Shown: positions 8,614 to 16,251 of the stretch, one piece after another
How the letters are laid out: every line of letters begins with the position of its first letter
Numbering within the stretch: the stretch's first letter is position 1
Notes under the pieces: model-generated
Database searches by the model: none
The model's input: only the letters and a program-made list of their open reading frames with translations
Told to the model about the DNA's origin: nothing
Assembly (NCBI GenBank): GCA_003963405.1
Contig: RXIY01000064.1
Span: 62,001-126,000 of the forward strand
Direction of reading: 5' to 3'
Length of the DNA stretch: 64,000 bases
From: Hyphomicrobiales bacterium
GTDB lineage: Bacteria; Pseudomonadota; Alphaproteobacteria; Rhizobiales; Beijerinckiaceae
Made by a program: the position numbers and the translations under genes

Positions 8614-9309
8614 TTACTTCTTGTCGGCCGCGCCCTTGGCCTCGAGCTTCTTGCGCTCTTCCTCGGCCTTCTTCTGCAGCTCTTCCTGGAGCTTCTTCTG
8701 CTGCTCCTCGAGCACCTTCGGGTCGATGGCCGGGCCGTCGAAGGCTTTCCCGAAGTTCGTCAGCGGCAGATAGAAGGTCACTTCGGCGTTGGCCTGGTTC
8801 TTGACCACGATCATCATCTTCTCGGCCTTCTTCATGCCGTCGATGACCGCCTTCTTGACCTTGGCCTCGGCGAAGCAGCCGTTCGGGAAGCAGATCTCGA
8901 AGGCGCCGGAATCGACCGGTCCCTTGTCGATCGCATAGCGGAAGCCCGGCTTCAGCATCAGTCCCGGCGGCAGCAGCAGGCGGATGATCTTGGTGTCGTC
9001 GGCCTTGGGGTCGTAAACGGCGAGGGCGAGCAGCGGCTGGGGGGCGTCGCCTTCCTTGGCGGCCGCGCCGAAATCGCGGGTCGTGTAGCAGATTTCCTTC
9101 TTGGTCGCCTGGTCCGTGCCGCAGACCTTGGTCCAGTCGGGCTGCACCGCTTGCAGATTGGCGGTGATCGGACCCGCGGGCTGCGCCGGCTGCTGCTGGG
9201 CGGGCGCGCCGCCGGCGGCCGGAGCCTGCTGGGCCTGCGCCGAAACGCCGGCGAGCAGCAAGGCTCCCGCCAGGGCAACCGCGGCGGACCGCGGGAAGAG
9301 GATCGACAT
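8614..9309 (-). CDS. Invasion-associated locus B (IalB) family periplasmic protein
   Basis: The 231-residue protein has a Sec signal peptide ending in SAQA near residue 27, a short Ala/Gln/Pro-rich linker, then the IalB domain (WTKVCGTD, LLPPGLMLKPGFRYAID, FEICFPNGC and a late FYLPL). Four cysteines in the domain (in VCG, EICY, EICF and NGCF) are typical and probably form disulfides. The tail from about residue 198 is a charged helix of Lys, Glu and Gln. IalB was named in Bartonella, but the family is common in free-living alphaproteobacteria with an unknown, probably envelope-stress-related role. Confidence 0.88.
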   Translation of the reverse strand: MSILFPRSAAVALAGALLLAGVSAQAQQAPAAGGAPAQQQPAQPAGPITANLQAVQPDWTKVCGTDQATKKEICYTTRDFGAAAKEGDAPQPLLALAVYDPKADDTKIIRLLLPPGLMLKPGFRYAIDKGPVDSGAFEICFPNGCFAEAKVKKAVIDGMKKAEKMMIVVKNQANAEVTFYLPLTNFGKAFDGPAIDPKVLEEQQKKLQEELQKKAEEERKKLEAKGAADKK

Positions 9310-9634
9310 GAGGAAGTCCCTTTCGCTTGTCTGCTAGCCGGCGCTTTTCCGGCTTCTAGCAAATTCTGTTGTCACGTCGTCGCGGGGGCCGCCGCACGCG
9401 GGGACGCGGAAATTGCGCCCTTGAACCCTTGCCCCTGCCGCGCATCGGCCGCGGCGCGAGGCCGCGCCGAGTCGACGGCAAAGCTCTTTACAGCGTCGCC
9501 GCGCCGATTTCCAGCGGTCGCGGCGCGCCGTGCTCGCCTTCGCCCGCACAAACCCCTTAAAATTTGCCAATTACGGCGAAATGAAGCCCGCCCGCGGGCT
9601 TCAAGCCGCCACATGTTCGACTATGGTCGGGGCC
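9310..9634. other. Non-coding divergent region between ialB and the yejA-like gene
   Basis: These 325 nt hold the divergent start regions of two genes. I see a hairpin at about 9332-9359 near ialB (GCTAGCCGG with CCGGCT...AGC) and another at 9582-9601 (GAAGCCCG with CGGGCTTC) about 35 nt before the rightward start. No convincing promoter pair, operator or small gene was found. Confidence 0.5.
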
Positions 9635-11527
9635 ATGACGTCCTTTACGATTCGCGGCCGTCGCCTCTTCGCCGCCGCCTTCCTGATCGCCGGCGCCGTC
9701 GCGCCCGTCGCAGCGGCGGCGCCGGCCCGCGGCCCCACCGCGCAGGAGCGCCCCGCGCCAGCGCCCGGCGACGCCGCAACGCATGACGCCCTCGCGACGC
9801 ATGGCCTCGCGGTGCATGGCGCTCCCGCGCTGCCGCCCGATTTCGACCACTTTCCTTACGCCGATCCGGCGGCGAAGAAAGGCGGCCGGCTGCGCGTCGG
9901 GCTGCCGGGCACCTTCGACAGCCTCAATCCCTTCAACGTCAAATCCGGATCGGCGGCGCAGGGCCTCGTCGGCAACGTCTTCCAGAGCCTGATGGCGCGC
10001 TCGCAGGACGAGCCCTTCACGCTCTATCCGCTCATCGCGCAGTCGGTCGAGATCGATCCCGCCCGCGCCCATGTGACCTTCCATCTCGACCCGCGCGCAC
10101 ATTTCTCCGACGGCGCCCCGATCACGCCCGAGGACGTGCTTTTCTCCTTCGATCTTCTCAAGTCGAAGGGCCGCCCGCAGCAGCGCGTCGCTTACGGCCT
10201 CGTCAAATCCATCGAGGCGCCAGACGCCCATACGGTGCGCTACGATCTCTCCGGCGTCGGCGACCGCGAATTGCCGCTGATCCTGGCCATCATGCCGGTC
10301 CTGCCCAAACATGCGACCAAGGCGGACAGCTTCTCGGACGCCACGCTCGCCAAACCCGTCGGCTCGGGGCCCTATGTGGTGGCCGCGGCGGAGCCCGGCG
10401 CGCGCGTGCTCCTGCGCCGCGATCCCAACTATTGGGGCGCACAGACGCCGAGTCAGCGCGGCCTCTACAATTTCGACGAGATCGACATTCAGTATTTCCG
10501 CGACGGCAATTCGCTCTTCGAGGCCTTCAAGGCCGGCCTCATAGATTATCGCGAGGAGACGAACACGACGCGCTGGTCGACGGGCTACGACTTTCCGGCG
10601 CTGCGGGACGGGCGGGTCGTGAAGGAAGCGCTGAAGAACGACAATCCCAAGGGCCTGAGCGGCTTCGTCTTCAATACGCGGCGGCCGCTCTTCGCCGACA
10701 TCCGCCTGCGCGAGGCGCTCGGCATGATGTTCGATTTCGAGTGGGTGAACGCCAATTATTATTCGGGCCTCTACACCCGCACGAAAAGCTTCTTCGACGA
10801 ATCGGACCTCTCCTCCTCCGGCCGTCCGGCGAGCGCGAAGGAGCGCGCCCTGCTCGCGCCCTGGCCCGACGCCGTGCGCGCCGACATTCTGGAAGGGAAC
10901 TGGCGTCCGCCGGCCAGCGACGGCACGGGACGCGACCGCGAGATGGCGCGGCGCGCGCTCGATCTCCTCGCGACCGCCGGCTATCGACTCGAGGACGGCA
11001 AGCTCGTGAAGGACGGCGCGCCCGTCTCCTTCGAGATCATGGTCAAGGACCGCGATCAGGAGCGCTTGGCGCTCAGCTACGCCTCGACGCTCGCCCGCAT
11101 CGGCGTCGAGGCGCGCGTGCGTCTCGTCGACGAGGTGCAATATCAGCGCCGCCGCCAGAAGTTCGATTTCGATATGATGATCGGGCAATATGTCGCTTCC
11201 GCCTCGCCCGGCAACGAGCAGCGCATGCGCTGGGGCTCGACGAGCGCGACGCAGGAAGCCTCGTTCAATCTGGCCGGCGCCGCCTCGCCCGCGATCGACG
11301 GGCTCATCGTCGCGCTGCTCGCGGCGAAAACCGACGAGGAGTTCGTCGCCGCCGTGCGCGCCTATGATCGCGTGCTGCTGTCGGGCTTCTATGTCGTGCC
11401 GCTGTTCCACGCCTCGGAGCAATGGATCGCGCATTCGGCCGATCTCATGCGGCCAGAACGCCTGCCGCGTTACAGCTCGCCGATTTTCGGGCCGACGCTC
11501 GAAAGCTGGTGGAAGAAAAATCCGTGA
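9635..11527 (+). CDS. Periplasmic oligopeptide-type ABC substrate-binding protein (YejA-like)
   Basis: The 630-residue protein has a signal peptide (cleavage near AAAAPA, residue 29) followed by a family-5 solute-binding fold. Diagnostic parts are KKGGRLRVGLPGTFDSLNPF at the N-terminal strand, the PEDVLFSFD segment, GSGPY, and the late YDFPALRDG and FVFNTRRP segments of the long YejA branch. YejA delivers peptides, including microcin C in enterobacteria, to YejBEF. No permease or ATPase gene is beside it, so it would have to share a transporter encoded elsewhere. The start at 9635 (MTSFTIRGRR) gives a standard signal peptide; earlier in-frame ATGs only add an unlikely extension. qmcA follows after 151 nt. 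Confidence 0.88.
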   Translation: MTSFTIRGRRLFAAAFLIAGAVAPVAAAAPARGPTAQERPAPAPGDAATHDALATHGLAVHGAPALPPDFDHFPYADPAAKKGGRLRVGLPGTFDSLNPFNVKSGSAAQGLVGNVFQSLMARSQDEPFTLYPLIAQSVEIDPARAHVTFHLDPRAHFSDGAPITPEDVLFSFDLLKSKGRPQQRVAYGLVKSIEAPDAHTVRYDLSGVGDRELPLILAIMPVLPKHATKADSFSDATLAKPVGSGPYVVAAAEPGARVLLRRDPNYWGAQTPSQRGLYNFDEIDIQYFRDGNSLFEAFKAGLIDYREETNTTRWSTGYDFPALRDGRVVKEALKNDNPKGLSGFVFNTRRPLFADIRLREALGMMFDFEWVNANYYSGLYTRTKSFFDESDLSSSGRPASAKERALLAPWPDAVRADILEGNWRPPASDGTGRDREMARRALDLLATAGYRLEDGKLVKDGAPVSFEIMVKDRDQERLALSYASTLARIGVEARVRLVDEVQYQRRRQKFDFDMMIGQYVASASPGNEQRMRWGSTSATQEASFNLAGAASPAIDGLIVALLAAKTDEEFVAAVRAYDRVLLSGFYVVPLFHASEQWIAHSADLMRPERLPRYSSPIFGPTLESWWKKNP

Positions 11528-11678
11528 GCCATGGAGCCGCGGCGTTCGGGCGATTGCGTTTCTCTCCGCGTAGCGATCCATGCGCCGACGCACATCGGCG
11601 GTCGATCCGCCGTCGAATGATCCCGAAGGCGCCCGTGCGCGCGCCTGTTCCTATGGTTTCCGCCGGACGGAGGACGTG

Positions 11679-12665
11679 ATGGGCTTTCCGCTTTTCATCA
11701 TTGGCGCGGTCGCGATCGGCCTGCTCATTCTCGATCACACACTCGCTCTCGGCCTTTCCTTCCTGCACAATCCGCTTTTCTGGTTCGTTTATGTCGCGCT
11801 GCTCGCGCTCGGCGCCATGGTGCGTTTCGTGCGCCAGCAGAGCGTGCTCGTCGTCGAGCGACTCGGACGCTACAACCGCACGCTCACCGCGGGCGTCAAT
11901 TTCGTCTATCCGATCGTCGAGCGCGTCGCCTATGTCTTCGATCTGCGCGAGCAGGTGATCGACGTGCCGGCGCAGGACGCGATCACCAGGGACAACGCCA
12001 CCGTCACGATCGACGGCATCCTTTATTACAAGGTCGTCAACGCCAAGGACGCCGCCTATGGCGCCGAGAACATAGAGCGCGCCATCGTCAATCTCGCGCA
12101 AACCTCGATGCGCTCCGCCATCGGCTCGATGGAGCTCGACAAGACTTTCGAGAACAGGACCGAAATCAACGAGCGCGTCGTGCGCGCCGTCTCGGACGCC
12201 GCGCAGCTCTGGGGCGCCCATGTCACGCGCTACGAGATCAAGGACATCAGGATGCCGGAGTCGCTGCGCCAGTCGATGGAGCGGCAGATGAAGGCCGAGC
12301 GCGACAAGCGCGCCGCCGTGCTGGAGTCCGAAGGCGTGAAACAGTCCGAGATCAACCGCGCCGAGGGCGAAAAACAGGCCGCCATTCTGCGCGCGGAGGG
12401 ACAGGCCAGGGCGATCGAACTGGTGCGCCAGCAGATCACCGAGATCGGCGGCGATCAGGCGGTGCAGCTCGAAGTGGCGAAATCCGCGATCGAGCAATAT
12501 GGCCGCCTCGCCAAGGCCGGCAATGCGCTGGTGCTGATGGGCGACGGCGCGGATCCCGCCGGCTGGATCGCGAGAGCCATGGCCGTGCTCAGAACCGTCA
12601 ACGCGCAAGGCCCCGCGGCGAGCGCGCCAAAGACCCGCGCGCAGCCCTGGGACGGGCCGCAATGA
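11679..12665 (+). CDS. qmcA: SPFH/band 7 membrane protein (QmcA/stomatin type)
   Basis: The 328-residue protein has two hydrophobic N-terminal stretches (about residues 4-20 and 30-48), then a stomatin/prohibitin domain (VERLGRYNRTLTAG, FVYPIVERV, VIDVPAQ, ITRDNATV, then YEIKDI near residue 187) and an Ala/Glu/Lys/Arg coiled coil (about 200-265). QmcA-type proteins form large oligomers in the inner membrane and work with NfeD-like partners. The start at 11679 has GGAGGAC upstream. The NfeD-like gene follows after 24 nt, so the pair is a standard SPFH-NfeD operon. Confidence 0.92.
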   Translation: MGFPLFIIGAVAIGLLILDHTLALGLSFLHNPLFWFVYVALLALGAMVRFVRQQSVLVVERLGRYNRTLTAGVNFVYPIVERVAYVFDLREQVIDVPAQDAITRDNATVTIDGILYYKVVNAKDAAYGAENIERAIVNLAQTSMRSAIGSMELDKTFENRTEINERVVRAVSDAAQLWGAHVTRYEIKDIRMPESLRQSMERQMKAERDKRAAVLESEGVKQSEINRAEGEKQAAILRAEGQARAIELVRQQITEIGGDQAVQLEVAKSAIEQYGRLAKAGNALVLMGDGADPAGWIARAMAVLRTVNAQGPAASAPKTRAQPWDGPQ

Positions 12666-12689
12666 GCCGCAGCAGCAGGGGCCGATGAC

Positions 12690-13154
12690 ATGGATACAGC
12701 CTTCCCCATCGATTCGGCGGCGGCGAGCCTGATCGCCGGCCTCGTCCTGCTCGGCGTCGACATCGTCGTTATCGGCCTCTCGCCGGTGATGTTTCTCGCC
12801 ATCGGCGCGCTCGCCACGAGCGCGGCGCTTTACGCGACCGGCCTTCGGCCGGGCCTCCTCGAAACGGCGGCCATCGCGGCCGGCCTGAGCCTGCTTCTCG
12901 CGCTCTTCGGCCGCAAGGCGCTGCAACGCTTTCAGACGGCCGACGTGCAGGAGGACCAGAGCAGCGACCTGATCGGGCGCGAACTCGTCGCGACGCATGA
13001 GGTGACGAAGACGACGGGCCGCGTCCATTGGTCGGGGCTCGACTGGGAGGCCCGGCTTGCGCCCGACGCCCCGATCGAGCGCCTCGAACCCGGCGCCCGC
13101 GCGCGGGTGACGCGGGTCGAGAATCTGGCGCTGGTGCTGACGCCGGTTCCGTGA
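12690..13154 (+). CDS. NfeD-like membrane protein, partner of QmcA
   Basis: The 154-residue protein has about three hydrophobic helices (residues 12-75) followed by a small beta-rich, OB-like NfeD domain (LIGRELVATHEV, GRVHWSGLDWEARL, GARARVTRVENLALVL). This is the short NfeD1b/YbbK type that is regularly paired with SPFH proteins and thought to organise membrane domains. mutL starts 23 nt later, so it may share this transcript. Confidence 0.88.
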   Translation: MDTAFPIDSAAASLIAGLVLLGVDIVVIGLSPVMFLAIGALATSAALYATGLRPGLLETAAIAAGLSLLLALFGRKALQRFQTADVQEDQSSDLIGRELVATHEVTKTTGRVHWSGLDWEARLAPDAPIERLEPGARARVTRVENLALVLTPVP

Positions 13155-13177
13155 TTGCCTGCTATTGAGATTCTGAA

Positions 13178-14974
13178 ATGCCCGTTCGCCGTCTCGATCC
13201 CATTCTCGTCGACCGCATCGCCGCTGGCGAAGTGGTGGAGCGGCCCGCCTCGGCGGTGAAGGAGCTCGTGGAAAATGCGCTCGACGCAGGCGCGGCGCGC
13301 ATCGACGTCGCCATAGAGGAGGGCGGCCGGTCGCTCATTCGCGTCATCGACGACGGCTGCGGCATGGACGCGCAGGACCTCGCCCTCGCCGTGGAGCGTC
13401 ACGCCACCTCGAAAATCCCCGACGGCGATCTCACCCATATCGCCACGCTCGGTTTTCGCGGCGAGGCGCTCCCCTCCATTGCGGCGGTCGCGGATCTGAC
13501 GATCGACACGCGCGCGAAGGACGCGCCGCATGGCTTCTCGATCCGCGTCGAAGCGGGCGAGAAGCGCGGCCTCACGCCGTCGAGCTGGCCTCGCGGCACG
13601 CGGATCGAGGCGCGCGCGCTTTTCGCCGCGACGCCGGCGCGGCTGAAATTTCTCAAGACCGAGCGCACCGAGACGGCGGCCGTCGTCGATGTCGTGAAGC
13701 GCCTCGCCATGGCGCATCCGCAGGTTCGCTTCGCGCTTTCGTCGGACAGCGGCGCGCTGTTCGATTATCCGGCCTGCGGCGACGATGGGGCGCGGCGCAT
13801 TGCGCAGGTGCTGGGCGACGAGTTTCGCGCCAACGCCTTCGAGCTCGACGCCGAGCGCGCGGGCGTGCGCCTTTCGGGACTGGCCGGCCTGCCGACCTAC
13901 AATCGCGGCAATACGCAGGCGCAATATGTCTATGTCAACGGACGCCCGGTCCGCGACAAGCTCTTCGCCGGCGCCATTCGCGCCGCCTTTCTCGATTTCC
14001 TGAGCGCCGACCGCCATCCGGTCGCGGTCCTGTTCATCGACTGCGATCCCCGCATCGTCGACGTCAACGTGCATCCCGCCAAGGCCGAAGTGCGCTTCGC
14101 CGATCCGGGCCTGGTGCGCGGCCTCGTCGTCGGCGCGCTGAAGCAGGCGCTCGGCGAGAAGAGCCATCGCAGCGCGACGAGCGGCGCGAGCGCGGCGCTC
14201 GACATGCTGGCGCGCGCGGCGCCGGCGCGCGGCTTTTCGCCGTTTCGCGCCTCCGCGCCGGCGAATTGGGACGTCGCGCGCTCGCCCTATGCGCCGGAAG
14301 GCTTCGCCGAGACGCGGCAACAGACCTTCCCGACCGGCGCGCCCATGGCGGATGCGCGCGCCCATGAGGGTTTCGCCCAATCCACCGCCGAGGACGCCCC
14401 GCTCGGCGCGGCGCGGGCGCAACTGCACGAGACCTATATCATCGCGCAGACGCGCGACGGCCTCGTCATCGTCGATCAGCACGCGGCGCATGAGCGGCTC
14501 GTTTACGAGAAGCTCAAGAAACAGCGCGCCGAGGCGGGCGTCGAGCGGCAAATCCTGCTCATTCCCGTCGTGGTCGATCTCGACGAGACGCGCATGAACG
14601 CGCTCGCCGGCGCATTCGAGGAGCTTGCGGCGCTCGGCCTCGTTCTCGAACCCTTCGGCCCCGGCGCCGTTCTCCTGCGCGAGACGCCGGCGGTTCTGGG
14701 CGAAGTGGACGGCAAGCGGCTCGTCGAGGACATTGCCGACATGCTCGCCGAGGCGGGCGACGCGCGCGCGCTGTCGCGCCGTCTCGATCATGTGCTCGCG
14801 ACCTGCGCCTGCCATCATTCGGTGCGCGCGGGGCGCCGCCTCGGCGCGCAGGAGATGAATGCGCTGCTGCGCGAAATGGAGACGACGCCCGGCGCCGCGC
14901 AATGCAATCACGGCCGCCCGACCTATGTCGAGCTGAAGCTTTCGGACATCGAAAAGCTTTTCGGCAGGAAATGA
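13178..14974 (+). CDS. mutL: DNA mismatch repair protein MutL
   Basis: MutL couples MutS mismatch recognition to strand removal. The 598-residue protein has the GHKL ATPase motifs (E42 and N46 in VKELVENALDAGA, DDGCGM, then GFRGEALPSI), a variable linker (about residues 330-410) and a C-terminal dimerisation domain. That domain keeps the metal-dependent nicking-endonuclease motif DQHA-x2-E-x4-E starting at D433, with ACHHSVRAG and CNHGRPTYVEL near the end. It is therefore the endonuclease type found in bacteria without MutH. No mutS is nearby. Confidence 0.97.
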   Translation: MPVRRLDPILVDRIAAGEVVERPASAVKELVENALDAGAARIDVAIEEGGRSLIRVIDDGCGMDAQDLALAVERHATSKIPDGDLTHIATLGFRGEALPSIAAVADLTIDTRAKDAPHGFSIRVEAGEKRGLTPSSWPRGTRIEARALFAATPARLKFLKTERTETAAVVDVVKRLAMAHPQVRFALSSDSGALFDYPACGDDGARRIAQVLGDEFRANAFELDAERAGVRLSGLAGLPTYNRGNTQAQYVYVNGRPVRDKLFAGAIRAAFLDFLSADRHPVAVLFIDCDPRIVDVNVHPAKAEVRFADPGLVRGLVVGALKQALGEKSHRSATSGASAALDMLARAAPARGFSPFRASAPANWDVARSPYAPEGFAETRQQTFPTGAPMADARAHEGFAQSTAEDAPLGAARAQLHETYIIAQTRDGLVIVDQHAAHERLVYEKLKKQRAEAGVERQILLIPVVVDLDETRMNALAGAFEELAALGLVLEPFGPGAVLLRETPAVLGEVDGKRLVEDIADMLAEAGDARALSRRLDHVLATCACHHSVRAGRRLGAQEMNALLREMETTPGAAQCNHGRPTYVELKLSDIEKLFGRK

Positions 14975-15053
14975 TCCGGGAGCTTGAGCGCCGCCCGCCC
15001 GCACATATTTAAGGTGCTTGCGACGGGTCCATGGCTGGATCGGGAGGGAACGC

Positions 15054-15581
15054 ATGAATCGCAGGGAAACGCTCGCCGCCGCCGCCGCTCTCGCCCTCTT
15101 CCCGCGCCCCGCCCGCGCGGCGGCGCGTGTCGAGATCGAAGCGTTCGACACAACTGGAAAAAGTCTCGGCGTGGAGACGGTCGAAAAGATCGTGAAACCC
15201 GACGCCGAGTGGCGCGCGCAGCTCTCGGCGCTGGCCTATGACGTGACGCGCCGCGAGGGCACGGAGCGGGCCTTCACCGGCCCCTATTGGGACGCGCATG
15301 ACGACGGGCTTTTCCGCTGCGTCTGCTGCGACACGGCGCTCTTCGACTCGAAGACGAAATATGATTCCGGCACGGGCTGGCCGAGCTTCTTTGCGCCGAT
15401 CTCCAAAATCAATGTCGTCGAAAGCGTCGACGCCTCCTTCGGCATGCGGCGCGTCGCCGTCTCCTGCAAACGCTGCGACGCGCATCTCGGCCATGTCTTC
15501 ACCGATGGGCCGCGGCCCACGGGGCTGCGCTACTGCATGAATGGGGTGGCGTTGCGCTTCGTCCCGCGCGGGCGATCGTGA
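15054..15581 (+). CDS. msrB: Periplasmic peptide-methionine (R)-S-oxide reductase MsrB
   Basis: MsrB reduces the R-sulfoxide of methionine. The 175-residue protein keeps the two zinc CxxC pairs (CVCC and CKRC), GTGWPSF, and the resolving/catalytic segment RYCMNG near the C-terminus. Residues 1-24 form an export signal: an RR pair, a hydrophobic Ala/Leu stretch and ARAAA, so the enzyme acts in the periplasm. It might use Sec or Tat. The start at 15054 follows GGGAGG; an earlier in-frame ATG only adds a poor leader. The msrA start codon comes one nucleotide after the stop. Confidence 0.95.
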   Translation: MNRRETLAAAAALALFPRPARAAARVEIEAFDTTGKSLGVETVEKIVKPDAEWRAQLSALAYDVTRREGTERAFTGPYWDAHDDGLFRCVCCDTALFDSKTKYDSGTGWPSFFAPISKINVVESVDASFGMRRVAVSCKRCDAHLGHVFTDGPRPTGLRYCMNGVALRFVPRGRS

Positions 15582-15582
15582 G

Positions 15583-16242
15583 ATGCGCCGGCTTCTGATC
15601 GCGCTGGCGCTTGTCGCGACGCCGCTCTCCGCCGCCGAGCGCGCCGTGAGCCTGCCCCCGGCGGCCTATGATCCGCCGGCGCCCTCTGCCCAACAGAAGC
15701 TCGTCGTCGCGGGCGGCTGCTTCTGGGGCGTTCAGGGCGTCTTTCAGCATGTCGCCGGCGTCTCGCGCGCGGTCTCGGGTTATGCCGGCGGCGACGCGGC
15801 GACGGCGCATTATGCGCGCGTCTCGCAAGGCGACACCGGCCACGCCGAATCCGTCGAGATCACCTATGACCCCGCGAAGGTGAGCCTCGGCGCGCTGCTG
15901 CGGGTCTTCTTCTCGGTCGCGCATGATCCGACGCAAAAGGACCGGCAGGGGCCAGACGTCGGGACGCAATATCGCTCCGCGATCTTCATCGCCGATCCGG
16001 GGCAGGAGAAGATCGCCCGCGCCTATGTGGCGCAGCTCACGGCGGCGAAGAGCTTCCCGGCGCCCATCGTCACCAGCATCGAGCCGCTGGCGCGTTTCTA
16101 TCCGGCCGAGGCCTATCATCAGGACTATCTGACGGAGCACCCGCAGGCGCCTTATGTCGTCTTCAACGACCTTCCGAAGATCGAGACTCTTCGCCGCCTC
16201 TTTCCGGCCCTTTATCGCGACAGGCCCACGCTGACCAAGTGA
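15583..16242 (+). CDS. msrA: Periplasmic peptide-methionine (S)-S-oxide reductase MsrA
   Basis: MsrA reduces the S-sulfoxide of methionine. The 219-residue protein has the active-site motif GGCFWGVQ (about residues 44-51), the YAGG and GHAESVEI segments, and YHQDYL near residue 185. A signal peptide (cleavage near LSAAE, residue 18) puts it in the periplasm like MsrB. The TGAGATG junction with msrB means the two are co-translated as a stereo-complete methionine repair pair. No thioredoxin-like or DsbD-like electron donor is encoded next to them. Confidence 0.95.
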   Translation: MRRLLIALALVATPLSAAERAVSLPPAAYDPPAPSAQQKLVVAGGCFWGVQGVFQHVAGVSRAVSGYAGGDAATAHYARVSQGDTGHAESVEITYDPAKVSLGALLRVFFSVAHDPTQKDRQGPDVGTQYRSAIFIADPGQEKIARAYVAQLTAAKSFPAPIVTSIEPLARFYPAEAYHQDYLTEHPQAPYVVFNDLPKIETLRRLFPALYRDRPTLTK

Positions 16243-16251
16243 CGAAGGCGC

